Assembly: GCA_027625915.1 (NCBI GenBank)
Contig: JANTQA010000070.1
Span: 12,219,001 to 12,283,000 of the forward strand
DNA: 64,000 nucleotides
Source of the DNA: Anaeramoeba flamelloides
Lineage: Eukaryota > Metamonada > Anaeramoebidae
Direction of reading: 5' to 3'
Below the pieces are notes generated by a model, which was not told the origin of the DNA, searched no databases, and saw only the letters and a list, made by a program, of their open reading frames with translations. Numbering within the stretch: position 1 is the first letter of the stretch; each line of letters starts with the position of its first letter. A program made the translations under genes and the position numbers. Positions 1-11,214 of the stretch are shown here, piece by piece.

Positions 1-1110
1 TTATTCTTTAGAATACATACATACACACACACATGCGCGCAAAAGCTATTTCCTAAAAAGCGGGACAAATTTATTTTTAAAATCTTTATTCAACTTAATT
101 TCAAAGAACTTTATTTAAATATCAAAATTTTTTTTTTATCATAAATTGATTCTTGTAATATTTCAATTTGTTTGTTCGTTTTGGAGACATTAATAAAAGA
201 TATAAAAGTTTCTGATCTCAATTTTATATGAGATTTTTTACGTGTGGAAATTGGTGGCTCTTTTTTTTTTTGATCGGTAATTTTTTTTCCCTAAGAGGTT
301 TAATCTTGATAAAATTTTACATGGAAGGAAAAAACTATATTACAGACTTTTATTATTTAAAAAATGGTTTGTGTACTGTCCCATATTTTCCATTATTTTA
401 TTGGTTTAAGTCATATCTCATTTTGTACAAAAAAGGTGTTTAGTTTTTTTTTTTTCGTTTTTTGGAAATATTTTGATAGCTATTTTGGAGAAAAAAAGTG
501 AAACAGGAAAAAAAGTTAAACAGAGAAAAAAAAGTTCAACACGGATTTTTAATTGGGAAACTTAATAGAATCACAGAAATCACAAAAACCTGAAAACGAA
601 AAGTAAGATCGATTAGAAGAAGAAACAAATTATCCCCGAAGTATAATTCATTATATTATTTTCAACAAAACCAACAAAAAAAAATTAAATATCTCCTTGA
701 TTATTGGAAATTGATAGAGTGGTTTTGGAAATCAACCCAAATAGTGAAATTTTTCAATCAAATTTTTATAATAGATAGATCAATCAAAGAAAAGCCTATA
801 TCAAAGTATCATATTTTTAAAAAAACTGTTATTGTGGTGAATCCTCCATTTTATCTTTAATCATTCATTTTTTCTTTTATTGATTGATCTTACTTTTCGT
901 TTTCAGGTTTCTGTGATTTCTGTGATTCTATTATTCCCAATTAAAAATCGTGTTTAACTTTTTTTTCACAATGATAAACATATTTTGAAATATAAACAAT
1001 AGACACTTATTCAACCAGTATTAATATTCCGCTTAATTTGAAATTATCAATTTACGAATATATCCACTAACAAACAAAATATTATTAAAAATAACAAAAA
1101 AAAAAATGTC
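1..1110. repeat. Dispersed repeat W, partial copy split by a foldback element
   Basis: Bases about 135-475 and 975-1105 are similar, in order and on the same strand, to about 41215-41480 and 42035-42230 in Tul1 intron 3 (shared landmarks: ATAAATTGATTCTTG, AAAGTTTCTGATA, TTAATCTTGATAAAATTTTA, CAATCAGTATTAA-like end). The two parts are separated by the foldback element at about 481-970. The class of the repeat is unknown and no convincing protein is encoded. Confidence 0.6.
525..970. repeat. Foldback (inverted repeat) element, arms about 90 bp
   Basis: The left arm at about 529-621 and right arm at about 873-968 are inverted copies (shared core AATCACAGAAATCACA, CCTGAAAACGAAAAGTAAGATC) with only a few differences, enclosing about 250 bp. 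It interrupts repeat W, so it is younger than that copy. No transposase frame is present. Confidence 0.8.
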
Positions 1111-1174
1111 CTCGCTTTTTAAAAACTCAAAAATCAAAAAAAGTTTTTAAAAAGTTACATACCTTTTTAAAAAT

Positions 1175-2015
1175 AGCTGTAACAGTTAAATCTAAAACCC
1201 TGAAATTTTCAAAAGCCCAGGTAATTCCATTTTTTTGATCAATTGAAAATATTAGTAAAAAGTCAAAAATATACACTCATTCTACAGACAAATAATCCAA
1301 TTACCGAGCAACTTATAACCGTTCCAATTGGGGTATTGTATAAATATTCCAAATCCATCAATTGTAATACTTTGGTGAATTCAGAAATCCAAAAAATCAC
1401 AAGTTTGTAAAATTAATTGAGAACATGACTGAAAAAGAAAATCTACTTTTGATTTTAAATTTTAAAATAAAAATAATTTTCATCATTTTAAAATATTTGA
1501 AAACATTTTAATTTGATAGAGGTGTTTGATTATTGCGAATTTACATAAAATTTTGAAAACAATTTTGTAAAAAAATAAATCCTCTAAGGTTACCAATAGA
1601 AATTTAAAATTTTGAAAAAATTATTAAAAGAAAGATATAAAGTAAATAAAACTCTTATTTCATAAATTTAACAACAAAATAATTCCTATATAAAAGATTA
1701 TTCCTAATAAATTTAGAATTTATCTAAAGGGTAAATCACAATAAATTTGATTCTCAATTTTCAGTCATGTTCTCAATTAATTTTACAAACTTGTGATTTT
1801 TTGGATTTCTGAATTCTCAAAAGTATTAAAATTGATGGATTTGGAATATTTATACAATACCCCAATTGGAACGGTTATAAGTTGCTCGGTAATTGGATTA
1901 TTTGTCTGTAGAATGAGTGTATATTTTTGACTTTTTACTAATATTTTCAATTGATCAGAAAAATGGAATTACCTGGGCTTTTGAAAATTTCCGGGTTTTA
2001 GATTTGACAGTAAGC
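1175..2015. mobile_element. Large foldback element copy 1, arms about 260 bp
   Basis: The left arm (about 1175-1440) and right arm (about 1755-2015) are inverted copies over almost their whole length, with outer ends reading about CTAAAACCCTGAAATTTTC and its complement. The central 300 bp are AT-rich without a long frame. A related foldback lies in the SEC23 intron (3700-4725), sharing the core TTGATCAATTGAAAATATTAGTAAAAA. It probably lies in a downstream intron of SEC23, since that gene continues to the left. Non-autonomous DNA element is the most likely class. Confidence 0.8.
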
Positions 2016-2163
2016 AAAAAAATTTTAAAATTTTGATTTTTATATATTTCTTTGAAAAACTCTTGAGAATATTTTTTTCTTCAAATGAATTATAATTTTC
2101 AAAAAATGAAATCTATTAAAAAGTAAAAAAAAAAAAAAAAAAGATAAGAAAAATAAATATTAC

Positions 2164-5100
2164 CTTTTCATTTATTTTTGCTTTGCCAGTTTTTGAAAAT
2201 TTTTCACAGTTGCCAATTACACCTAGAATTTGTAATTCTGCTGTTGTATTTACTTCTAACAATCCATTAAATCCTGTTTCTAAAATTATTTCTTCTTCTT
2301 CTTCTTCTTCTTGTTGTTGTTGCTGCTGTGATTGTTTTTTATTTTTAAATAGATGCAAAAAGCTATTTTTAAAGATATCAGAATTAAATTTATCTGTAAT
2401 TAATAATTTGCCACCAGTCTTGGAAATTAAGGTTCTCATTTCATAGCAGCCAATTTGATCAAAAGAACAGCCAAAAAGATCAACTGAAATACCAATTTGG
2501 TTTGCAATTTTACCTAAATTATCATAAAATGAAAATGATTCTTTTGTGTATTTTGCAGATCCTTTAAGTAAGTCATGATGCGAACGGATAGGATTATCAA
2601 ATTCTCGATCAACAATTTGTCCTTTGCCTTTTGTACATGGCCCAGATAAAAAGGTAATAATTCTTCCTCCAATTCCTCCAATTGATTTAATTTTTAATAA
2701 ATCCTCTTCTTTTTCAATTTTCCCTAAATTTAATTTTAAAATCCCAAAATATCTTGCCATCAACATTAATGCTAATTGTAGCCCGGTCCCAACGCATCTC
2801 TGTGGTCTAATTCCCTTTTTATTTCCCCATGGATCTTTTTTTAAATCTTCTAAAATTTCTGAAACCAAAAATTCACATTCCGAAATTGGTCTAAAAAATT
2901 TATGAATTCCCGTTGGGGTGTCTCCTTTTTGTTGGTCCAAGATATTGGTTCCTGAACATTTTATATAATTGTTTGTTTATTTTTTTGTATTTGTTATTGA
3001 AAAAATAATTAAGGTTAATTAAATGTGATAAATGAAAAATGAAATGTGTATATTTGGATCTGTAATTAATTTTCTCATTTATCTTTTATTGTGCACTTTC
3101 CTTTGGATATATTGTGGATAGGTAAGGTGCAGGTTGGTTAATAAATGAATTAAATAATTTGATTTTTTAAAAAAAATTTCTTTTAGAAGTATCATCAAAT
3201 TTGTCATGTAGGTAAGATAATTAATTTTTGGATCAGTTAAAATAAAAATATGAAAGAGAATATTTTTATAAGGCCAAAAAATAACAATTTTGATTCGGAT
3301 TGATTTTCAAAAATTTTGAAAAAAATTGAATTTATTTAAGCTCAAGTTAGAAGTATCATAAATTTATAAGGTGGTGTAAAATAATAAATTATTAGTGTGG
3401 CAAATATGGATCAAGCGATTGGCCGGAAGCTTAAATAGAGAGGGGTGAGTTGAAATAAAATCAAAAACAATAATATCGGATAAACAAGTAAAAATAAAAG
3501 ATTTTAAAAAAAATGTTAAATCGATAAATATTAGTTCTTTTGCAAATACAATATGGGCAAAGGGTTGAGAATCCATTAGATCAAAATTCAAAGACTTGTT
3601 TTCCGATCTGAGTAGGTGGTGGAATTTTGGAAATCTTATTATTTTTTTAAATTTTCTCAAATACAAGTTTGTGCAATTTGAATTTTGTTTGTTTTTTTTT
3701 CTTTTCTTTTATTTATTGCTGATCTCTCCTTTTTCTTTTCCTCTAATTTTGTCTCAAAATTTGAAAAAAATGATGGGTTTCAAATTGAAATTGTCTGTTA
3801 CAATCTAAAATCTATGTGCTTTACAAAAAACTTGATGTTAATTGTTTTTGATCAATTGAAAATATTAGTAAAAAATCACAAAATATATTCCCGTTTTACA
3901 GAGAAATAAATATGCTAATTATCTCGAGTAACCATTAATCATTCTAAATGGGATATTGTTTAAATATTCTAAATCTCTCAATTTCCAAACCCTTTTGAAA
4001 AATGTAAAAATCAAAAAAGAAATCCCAAATCTTGAAAAATTAATAGAGAAATTGGCTTAAAAATTCAAATCTTATTTATTGTACTTATTTCCCTTTATAT
4101 AAATTCTAAACTTATTGAGAAAATTTTTATGAATAAAAATTACTTGGTTTTTACATTTATAAAATAAGAGTCTTATTTTCTTTCGATCTTTCCATTGAAT
4201 AATTTTTTTCAAAATTTTTCATTTAATTTTTGTAACTTATGGAAAGTGTGTTTTTTTACCAAAACATTTTTACTTAATTTAATATAAATTCAAAATCAAA
4301 AACCTTTCTCAAATTAAAATTCATTTATATATTATAAATTGATAAAAATGATTCTAATTTTAATAAAGTTAGTTTTTCATTTTTCAGACAGTTTCTCTAT
4401 TAATTTTTCAAATTTTGGGTTTTCTTTTTTGATTTCTACATTTTTCAAAGGGTTAAGAATTGATGGATTTAGAATGTTTAAACAATATCCCGTTTAGAAT
4501 GGCCAATGGGTACTTCACAGTTAATATATCTATCGCAAAAATAGTAATGTATTTTTGAATTTTTAACTTTAATTTTCAATTGATCAAAAATAATTAACAT
4601 CAAGTTTTTTGTAAAGCACACAGATTTTAGATTGTAACAGACAATTTCAATTTGAAACCCATCATTTTTTTCAAATTTTGAGACAAAATTAGAGGAAAAG
4701 AAAAAGGAGAGATCAACAATGAAATCAAGAAATTGGATTGTTTCAGATTATTCATTTTTTAGGATTGGAGATAAAGCAAACAAATCCTTTTTACTGATCT
4801 AATATTTTAGAAAATTGAAAATGAAGAATGGAAATTCCGAATAAACAAGAAATCATCAAATTTGGAAATTTTTTTTTATTAGTGAATTCCAAGGTGTGAT
4901 GTCCAGTGGTATAAATAAACCGTGTTGACAACCTTTAACCCATTACTAAAATTTAACTCGTGTTTTTTTTTTAAGACTTGGGTATTGGAAGATAGGAAGA
5001 CACACGTATATTCTTGGTTCGGATTTAAATTGACTTTAGAGGTTAGATCTTTGATTAATGTATATGGCTCAAAAAATATTAAATGCTTTTGTTTCAAAAA

Positions 5101-6686
5101 TTTCATCATATTTACAAAATTTCTGAGATTAAATGATTTTTTTATAAAAATTCAAAAAATGAAATTTTAATCTTTCAATATCTTGTCAAAAAATTGCATT
5201 TTGATCTTTCCATATCTTCACAATTCTTTTTTAAAATTTATTTAAAGAACCCTATTTCTTGTTTATATACTGTTGTCATCCCATTGATTTCTTTCTTTTA
5301 TTTCTAGAGTCAGCCAATATTTTTTGCATGAGTTAAATTTTTAGTAATGGGTTAAAATAAAAAACACGGGTTATTTACACTACTGTAATTTTGGGATCAT
5401 ATCTTTATTTTAATTTTTTTTTTTATCTGGCATGAATTTTCAAATTTTTGCGGATTATTGTGTTCAAGTTGAGAGAAAATGAAATAAAAAAAAAGTCCAA
5501 AATAGGCTTTACTGTTATTTGAATAATAAATGGGTATTAATTTTCCAAAAATTTTCACTTCGTCTTCCTTATTTTTCTTTTGCCAAGAGAGGTTTTCAAA
5601 TCAGAAGATTGATAATTTGTGATCTCTATTTATTTGCTTTATAGTTTACTTTGGTACTTTTTTTATTGGTCATTGAGTAAACTCTGAATTTTCCTGTAAA
5701 GTCAGATTTTGGAATTGAAAAAAGATAACGAGATCAAGTATGATCCAGTTTTAATTTCAAATACTAGTCTTAAAGCTATCTAATAATTTTTTTTAAAAAC
5801 ATTTGACTTAAAGCCTTAAAGAATTCCAATTTGGAATATTTTCAAAAGGTCAAATTTTGAATATTTCCAAAAAGGTCAAATTCAAAAAATAAAAAAAAGA
5901 TTCAAAAACTATAAAAACAAAAAAATTAAAAAGAAAAAGATTCTCTAAAAAAAGAAGAATAAAAAAGTAAGAAATGAAGAGATATACACTTGGGTAATCT
6001 TTTGAAAAACGATAGTAAAACAAAAAATAAGAAACAAGAAATAAAAAATAAAAATAAAATTGCATACTTAGTTGTAAAAGATCCTGAATTTTATCATAGG
6101 TGTACTCCCGAGTACCCCTGAGAATAAAAGACTTTGGACAACTTGTAAAGCTCAAGTCATAGATTTGTAAAGCCGTTCCGAGGGTTACTAAACAAATTTT
6201 GGATTGGGGTGGTAAAAAGGCAAAGGATTCCAGGATTGCATCTTTCATTGCATCTAGCTCCTCTTGTGGGCAATGAAGATCCAATAAAAATAAAAAGACT
6301 GGTACGTTTGGAATTCTGTTTTGCTGCTGTTGTTGAGGTGGTGGCAACAAATATTCCACAGTTGTAAATTTCTCAATCAACTCAGCTGGTAGGCTTTGTT
6401 CGGAAATGCCATAATAGCTTTGTGGAAATTGGTTTCTTTGATAGCAAAATGGGCAAGACCAGGTCTTCCCATTAAAGTCAATACTGCAGTATGGATTTAA
6501 AATACAACCACAAGATCGGCAGTTGATAGGTGGGTATGGAAGCTCTGGGCACGTTGGGATCTCCCTTTTGGGTGAGTAAAGGCAACCCAAGGGTATAACT
6601 AGTCGAGACTCTTCTTGAGACGAATTTGGGAATATATTCCAAGACCATCTTATTCCATTTAGGTCTTCTTTTTGAATAAAATTCAT
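2164..6686 (-). CDS. SEC23: SEC23, COPII inner-coat subunit (5' two exons; 3' part outside window)
   Basis: SEC23 is the GTPase-activating protein for Sar1 and pairs with Sec24 in the COPII coat at ER exit sites. Exon 1 is 6686-6068 and exon 2 is 2951-2164 (join AGA, phase 1; donor GTATGC, acceptor TTCAG). Exon 1 holds a zinc finger with Cys56, Cys59, Cys78 and Cys81, then the start of the trunk (residues 130-205). Exon 2 carries the rest of the trunk, with the family motifs RPISECEF, GGPCTKGKG and PIRSHHDL, and enters the beta-sandwich. About 469 residues are seen of a family near 760, so the helical and gelsolin parts must lie left of base 1; a good donor (AAG/GTAATA) ends exon 2 at 2164. 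A CAA/GAA repeat encodes a Gln-Glu tract in exon 2. The 3.1 kb intron (2952-6067) is full of inverted repeats. Family assignment is secure; the annotation is partial. Confidence 0.93.
3700..4725. mobile_element. Large foldback element copy 2 inside the SEC23 intron, arms about 350 bp
   Basis: Arms at about 3708-4060 and 4365-4725 are inverted copies; the outer 120 bp (from GATCTCTCCTTTTTCTTTTC inward) are nearly identical, while the inner parts differ more. Several open frames in it are only mirror readings of the palindrome. It shares its inner arm sequence with the element at 1175-2015. Transcription through the SEC23 intron would yield a long hairpin RNA. Confidence 0.8.
4903..5385. repeat. 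Short inverted-repeat element in the SEC23 intron
   Basis: The arm at 4903-4962 and its inverted partner at 5326-5385 share TTTAACCCATTACTAAA and the flanking TAAATAACCCGTG-like sequence over about 60 bp. The 360 bp between them have no coding signal. A MITE is likely. Confidence 0.75.
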
Positions 6687-7955
6687 TTTTTGGGATTATT
6701 AAAAAAAAATTAAAAAAAAATGAAAATAAAAAACTCAAGATATTTCAGAAAGAATTGATTAATGGATAATTGAGAATATAAATAGCAGAAGGTACATCTG
6801 AAAATAGTGTTTTATTCTTCTTTTAGCATTTTATATCAATAAAAATCAAATTTTAACAATTTCCTTTAATAAAGAACACGAATCTTTAAAGTTCCTTTTT
6901 AAGATAAAGAATTCAAAAAATTGACAATAAAATATAGGTTGATTTCCGATTTGAAATTCCGAAAAATAACTTTTCAAACAGTTTTCCACAAGATTTATGT
7001 GAAAAAAAACTCATTTTAGAGTGCTTTTTTTGTTTTTAATGATAAACAATTTTTTCTTCAATATTCAAAAACTGAGGAAAAAAATTTGAAAAATCAAGCA
7101 AAAAATTCCATAGCATTTATTTGAATTCGTCTGTGTATAAAAAGAAGAGCTCAACACAAAAGAGATTTCTATTTATTGTAAAATAAATTGAACAAAATTT
7201 TCATTCAGCTTTCCAAAAAAAGATTTGTTAAATCCTGTTAAATTTCAAATTTTTTAATTGTGTAAAACAAGTTTAAATTCTTAATTTCTCCTTTTAGAAT
7301 TGGGATATTTGATGACTTATTTTTATTCTTGGAATGTGATTTTTATGGAAAGCTGAATGAAAATTTTGTTACATTTATTTTACAACAAATAGTACTATCT
7401 CAAAAACAATTCCTTGACGATTTAATTTTAAATAATTGATTTAGGGATTTTATTTCGAATTTTCTTGTTCCAAAAGTCTCATAAATAACTATTATTGGCT
7501 TTTAATTCTTTGTTGGTTCGTTCGTATCTTTTATTTTCCAAAAACACAAAAGCTTTCTAAAAAAAATTATTTTTTGATCAGGCTTGGGATAAGTAATTAG
7601 AAAAATAAACATCAAGTTTCGATCAAAGGATATAAATACATAGGGTGTATTTGATTCAAGGAAATCAAGAATTTTATCGTACTACATATTGTCCCACTGG
7701 TATTTGAAATCTAAATGGGATCAAATTCTTACTCTTTATCTTTTATAATTCTACAATCGAATTTTCAAGGAACATTCAGAGTGTACTCAATTTCCAAATA
7801 AAAAAGTACCCATGGTAACTATAAAGCAAACAAATATAGTTCACAAATTATCAATCTACTGATTTGAAAAACTTTTTTGGCAAAAGAAAAAAAAAAAAAA
7901 AAAAGTGAAAATTTTTCCCTTTTAATTTTAAAATAAAGCAAAACTTATTTTTCAA
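5505..7955. repeat. Inverted repeat pair bracketing SEC23 exon 1
   Basis: About 5505-5790 and 7690-7955 are inverted relatives (shared landmarks AATTTTCACTT, TTTTGCCAA, TTGATAATTTGTGA, TTGCTTTATAGTT, GAGTAAACTCTGAAT, ATTTCAAATAC). They enclose the whole of SEC23 exon 1 and its promoter side. Similarity is clear but has small gaps. They may be two independent insertions of one element in opposite directions. Confidence 0.7.
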
Positions 7956-8347
7956 AGTTAATATAGCAAAAACTTCTTGAAAGGGAAACTTGAATAAAAT
8001 CTGTCAGTGTGATAAAACCCAAACACTCACCAAATTTATTAAAATATTTATTTGCTTTTGGAAAAATTTTTTTATTTATATTAACGTCTGTGAGAAAAAT
8101 AAACCACAAACTAGCTTCTTGTGTATTTTTTTATCGTTCCAACAAACACTTCAACTTACTTTTTCAAAAATTTAATATTTTGACGAATAATTTAATACAA
8201 CCCTTTTCAATTTTTTATAAAACAGGGAAAAGTTACAATCCAATTATCTTCTCAAAGTCCCAAAAAATTCATTTTTTCTTCTTGGTATTTTGAATTTTAA
8301 CAAAACAAAAAAATCAAACAAAAAACAATATACCAAATTTCGATTGA
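6687..8347. promoter_or_regulatory. Divergent spacer between SEC23 and the 858-residue gene
   Basis: This 1.66 kb must hold both start regions. I see AT-rich sequence with the 7162-7401 inverted-repeat element and the right arm of the 5505-7955 pair. No conserved promoter box can be named. Small frames at 7990-8293 have low-complexity composition and are not convincing. Confidence 0.4.
7162..7401. mobile_element. 240-bp inverted-repeat element (copy 1)
   Basis: Arms of about 60 bp at 7162-7222 and 7341-7401 share AAAATTTTCATTCAGCTTTCC and TTGTAAAATAAAT. A second, more diverged copy is at about 21951-22172. It lies upstream of SEC23 in the spacer shared with the divergent 858-residue gene. 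MITE-like. Confidence 0.75.
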
Positions 8348-10924
8348 ATGTCTTCTTCAAATAAAAGCTCGAGTAGTGATCATGACAACCACGGGGAAAA
8401 AAGCAGTTCTCAGTTGACTAGTGAACCAGCTAGTCTTGAACACTTTTCAAGTTCGTCTGAAAAAGAACCAAGCAATTCCCGATCCAACAAAGAATCTAAA
8501 AATGAGTCTATTTCTGGTTCAAATTCCAATTCTCATTCTCATTCTAATTCTAATTTCCATAATGGTTCCAATTCTCATAATGGTTCTGATTTAACAAATC
8601 CAAATTTTCGCTCAGATGAAAAGACAAACACAAATTCAGGATTTGAATCCGAAATAAAATCAATTCCAGACACCGATCCAAAGGTTGAGACAGACTCCAA
8701 ATCTGGATCTGAATTAGACTCGCCACAGAATCCCAATTCAGAGGAAATCGAAAGTAACAACTCTAAAAAATCCAAAAGAGAGAAATTATTAATGATGATC
8801 GAAAGGGAAAAAAGAAAGTCCCTGAAAACAAAGCAAAAGAACGCAAGATATCTCAAAATGCATCAAAAAAAAAAAAAAAAGTTAGTACACCTGCAAAAAA
8901 GGCGATTAGGTGAAACAAGGGCGGAAGTGATGTTTGAAATGGTCCATCCAGATCCGAAATCGATGTATTTGAGCCAAAGTGGCTTTTCGATCTTGTTTAA
9001 TAAATACAATAAGGATGGCCCAGATAAAAGGTGCTTGGAAAATTTCTTTTTACAGAATGTCTATGATCGGTGGAGGAATGTGTCACTTTCTGAATTTGAA
9101 AATGAAAAATTTGGGAGGGCTAGGCAATTATTAAAGGAATTTGAAAAATCATATGAAACTGCTACGGACTTCTCACGACAAGGGGGCCTTGAGGAAACCG
9201 TTCAAGTCTATTCGTGCCCTTCTAACAAGTCACGAAACTTTCACCAAAAATCGATTTCTGGCAAGTTAGATCGGGGCGTTTTGAAAATGGACAAAAAGCA
9301 ATTAGGTGTCCATAGCGAAACCGTTACGCGCAAGTTATTTTCCTCGCCCTGGGGGCCAAATCTCAGACTGTACATTGACATTGCGAACACAAGGGTGTTG
9401 TATTTTTGGAATATCAAAACACACCATATGGTTGTTGTTGTCCCCACCGAAGCAAAGATACGGAGGGCGATCGTGTTTTGCTTTTTAATTTTCAATCTTT
9501 CACTTGGCAAATCGCCCTTGATTGGGCAAAACCCAAAAATTCAATTTTTGGATCACCATTCTATCAAAAGCGATGTGCTACCAAAATTTGACAAGATCAA
9601 AAATAAGCAACTTTTAGCTTTACAAAGTTCTTGGAATAAATCGATAATGGGTTTTGAAAAGACCATCGGTTATACAATCAACAGCGAGAACGAAAAAGAG
9701 AACGAACTACTAATTTTAGAAAGAGGCTTGAAAAAATATTGGAACCAGAAACTTGTCGTTTTTCGTGTCGGCGTCGTGGAAAAAAGAGAATTCCCATTGA
9801 GGGGCGGGTGGCTCCACATGGATCTAAAGAGAATCACCTTTGGGTTTTTGAATTCAAAAAAAACAAACGCAGACATAATATTTGATAGCAATTTTGAAAT
9901 TAAAAAAGTAAAAGATGATTTGTTATTATTTACCATTTCAGGGATTTCAACTGCAGACAAACAAAAAATTTTAAAAGATCAAAAAAAAAATAATAAAAAG
10001 AGAAGGAAAAATAACAAAGTTTTAAATATAGGCTCAATTTATACCCCCACGCCAAAAATTTTCACCTTTGCAACCCGGAAACCCAGAGACAGAGACCTGA
10101 TCATTGTTGCAGTGAATTTATTTTATGAAAGAAAAAGACCAATCCACCAAAATAATCTTAGTTTCAAAACAGTGTTTTTATCAATTCAAGGAATAATCCA
10201 AGAGAACAATTTTAATATCAAAAATAGCAAGCATATACCAAAAAAGAAATTAATCAAAAAAATAAATTCAAGTCATACTATTACTAATAATAGCACTGAC
10301 AGAGAGAACAATGTTAAAACTTCCACTGTTGATGTTGATGTTGATGTTGATGTTGATATTGATAGTTTAAATAAAAGCGACGAAAATAATACGGGATTTA
10401 GCTCTTCGAAAGGTTCAAAAAATCATGATTTTAATGATTCAACAGAATCATTTAAATACAATGATTCGGATGATCGAGATGATAATGAAAATCATAATGA
10501 AAATGAAAGTGAAAGTGATATAGATACAACAACAAACACAGAAACAGACATGAACACCAAAACAACTTCAACTTTAAAAATAGAAATAGAACAAATGTCT
10601 AGTAATGAAAGCCGATCAGAAAATGAAACTGGAAGAGAAAGTGAAACAGAATCTTCATTATCTGAAATTAGTTCAAGCCCTTTTGAAGAGGATATTGAAA
10701 ACAGCGAAAAAGGTGATCAAGACAATGAACAAATACCATTCAATATTAATGAAACAGATACAAAAACAGAAACAGAATCCAAATCGGAAGAAGAAACTTC
10801 AGATAACATCTCCTCAGTAAATGAAAGGGGATTTGTTGATGTTAATAATAACACAGATAAAAATCCATCATCATCTTTAAATAGTGGCTTTGAGGCATTG
10901 GGTACATTTATTGAAAGTGATTAA
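8348..10924 (+). CDS. Unrecognised 858-residue protein with Ser/Asn- and acidic-rich tails
   Basis: This is one uninterrupted reading frame from an ATG in an A-rich leader to TAA, with no intron needed. Residues 1-130 are Ser/Asn/Glu/His-rich and partly built from short codon repeats. Residues 140-180 are Lys/Arg-rich and may be a nuclear or acidic-lipid-binding stretch. Residues 185-630 look globular, with normal hydrophobic content and visibly higher GC than flanking DNA. From about 640 the tail is Asp/Glu/Ser/Thr-rich, including a VD dipeptide run encoded by GTTGAT repeats at about 10327-10365. Near residue 575-600 the pattern IFTFATRKPRDRDLIIVAVN resembles the last strand and helix of a PH domain, but I cannot place a full domain. 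I do not recognise the family. It is divergent from SEC23 across 1.66 kb. That it is a real gene is well supported; its function is unknown. Confidence 0.8.
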   Translation: MSSSNKSSSSDHDNHGEKSSSQLTSEPASLEHFSSSSEKEPSNSRSNKESKNESISGSNSNSHSHSNSNFHNGSNSHNGSDLTNPNFRSDEKTNTNSGFESEIKSIPDTDPKVETDSKSGSELDSPQNPNSEEIESNNSKKSKREKLLMMIEREKRKSLKTKQKNARYLKMHQKKKKKLVHLQKRRLGETRAEVMFEMVHPDPKSMYLSQSGFSILFNKYNKDGPDKRCLENFFLQNVYDRWRNVSLSEFENEKFGRARQLLKEFEKSYETATDFSRQGGLEETVQVYSCPSNKSRNFHQKSISGKLDRGVLKMDKKQLGVHSETVTRKLFSSPWGPNLRLYIDIANTRVLYFWNIKTHHMVVVVPTEAKIRRAIVFCFLIFNLSLGKSPLIGQNPKIQFLDHHSIKSDVLPKFDKIKNKQLLALQSSWNKSIMGFEKTIGYTINSENEKENELLILERGLKKYWNQKLVVFRVGVVEKREFPLRGGWLHMDLKRITFGFLNSKKTNADIIFDSNFEIKKVKDDLLLFTISGISTADKQKILKDQKKNNKKRRKNNKVLNIGSIYTPTPKIFTFATRKPRDRDLIIVAVNLFYERKRPIHQNNLSFKTVFLSIQGIIQENNFNIKNSKHIPKKKLIKKINSSHTITNNSTDRENNVKTSTVDVDVDVDVDIDSLNKSDENNTGFSSSKGSKNHDFNDSTESFKYNDSDDRDDNENHNENESESDIDTTTNTETDMNTKTTSTLKIEIEQMSSNESRSENETGRESETESSLSEISSSPFEEDIENSEKGDQDNEQIPFNINETDTKTETESKSEEETSDNISSVNERGFVDVNNNTDKNPSSSLNSGFEALGTFIESD

Positions 10925-11214
10925 AATCTACATTTTTGAAATAATAATTTGAAATTAATTTTCAAAAAAAGAAATTTTTTTATTTAATACAATTATTGGG
11001 CGATTTAATTTAAAATATTGATTTCTTTTGTTTAATTAAGGGTTTTTTTTTTTACTTTATTTTTTTAAAATAGTTCTTATTTATTTTTTTATTGAGAGAA
11101 AGGAGTAATTAAAGAAAATTTTATCAAATAAAAAAGACAAGAAGAAAAATAAATAAAATATCAAGATAAAAAAATAATAATACCATTTACATAACCAAGT
11201 TAAAAACGATTCAC

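Noticed and set aside
2183-2905. Plus-strand frames over SEC23 exon 2, one with a poly-Cys/Ser run
   Set aside because: They are antisense readings of the SEC23 trunk and of its Gln/Glu repeat.
3364-5170. Several 70-100-codon frames in the SEC23 intron
   Set aside because: They fall in foldback arms and appear on both strands; composition is Phe/Leu/Lys-rich without any family match.
9241-9960. Overlapping plus and minus frames inside the 858-residue gene
   Set aside because: They are out-of-frame or antisense shadows of a long continuous coding frame.
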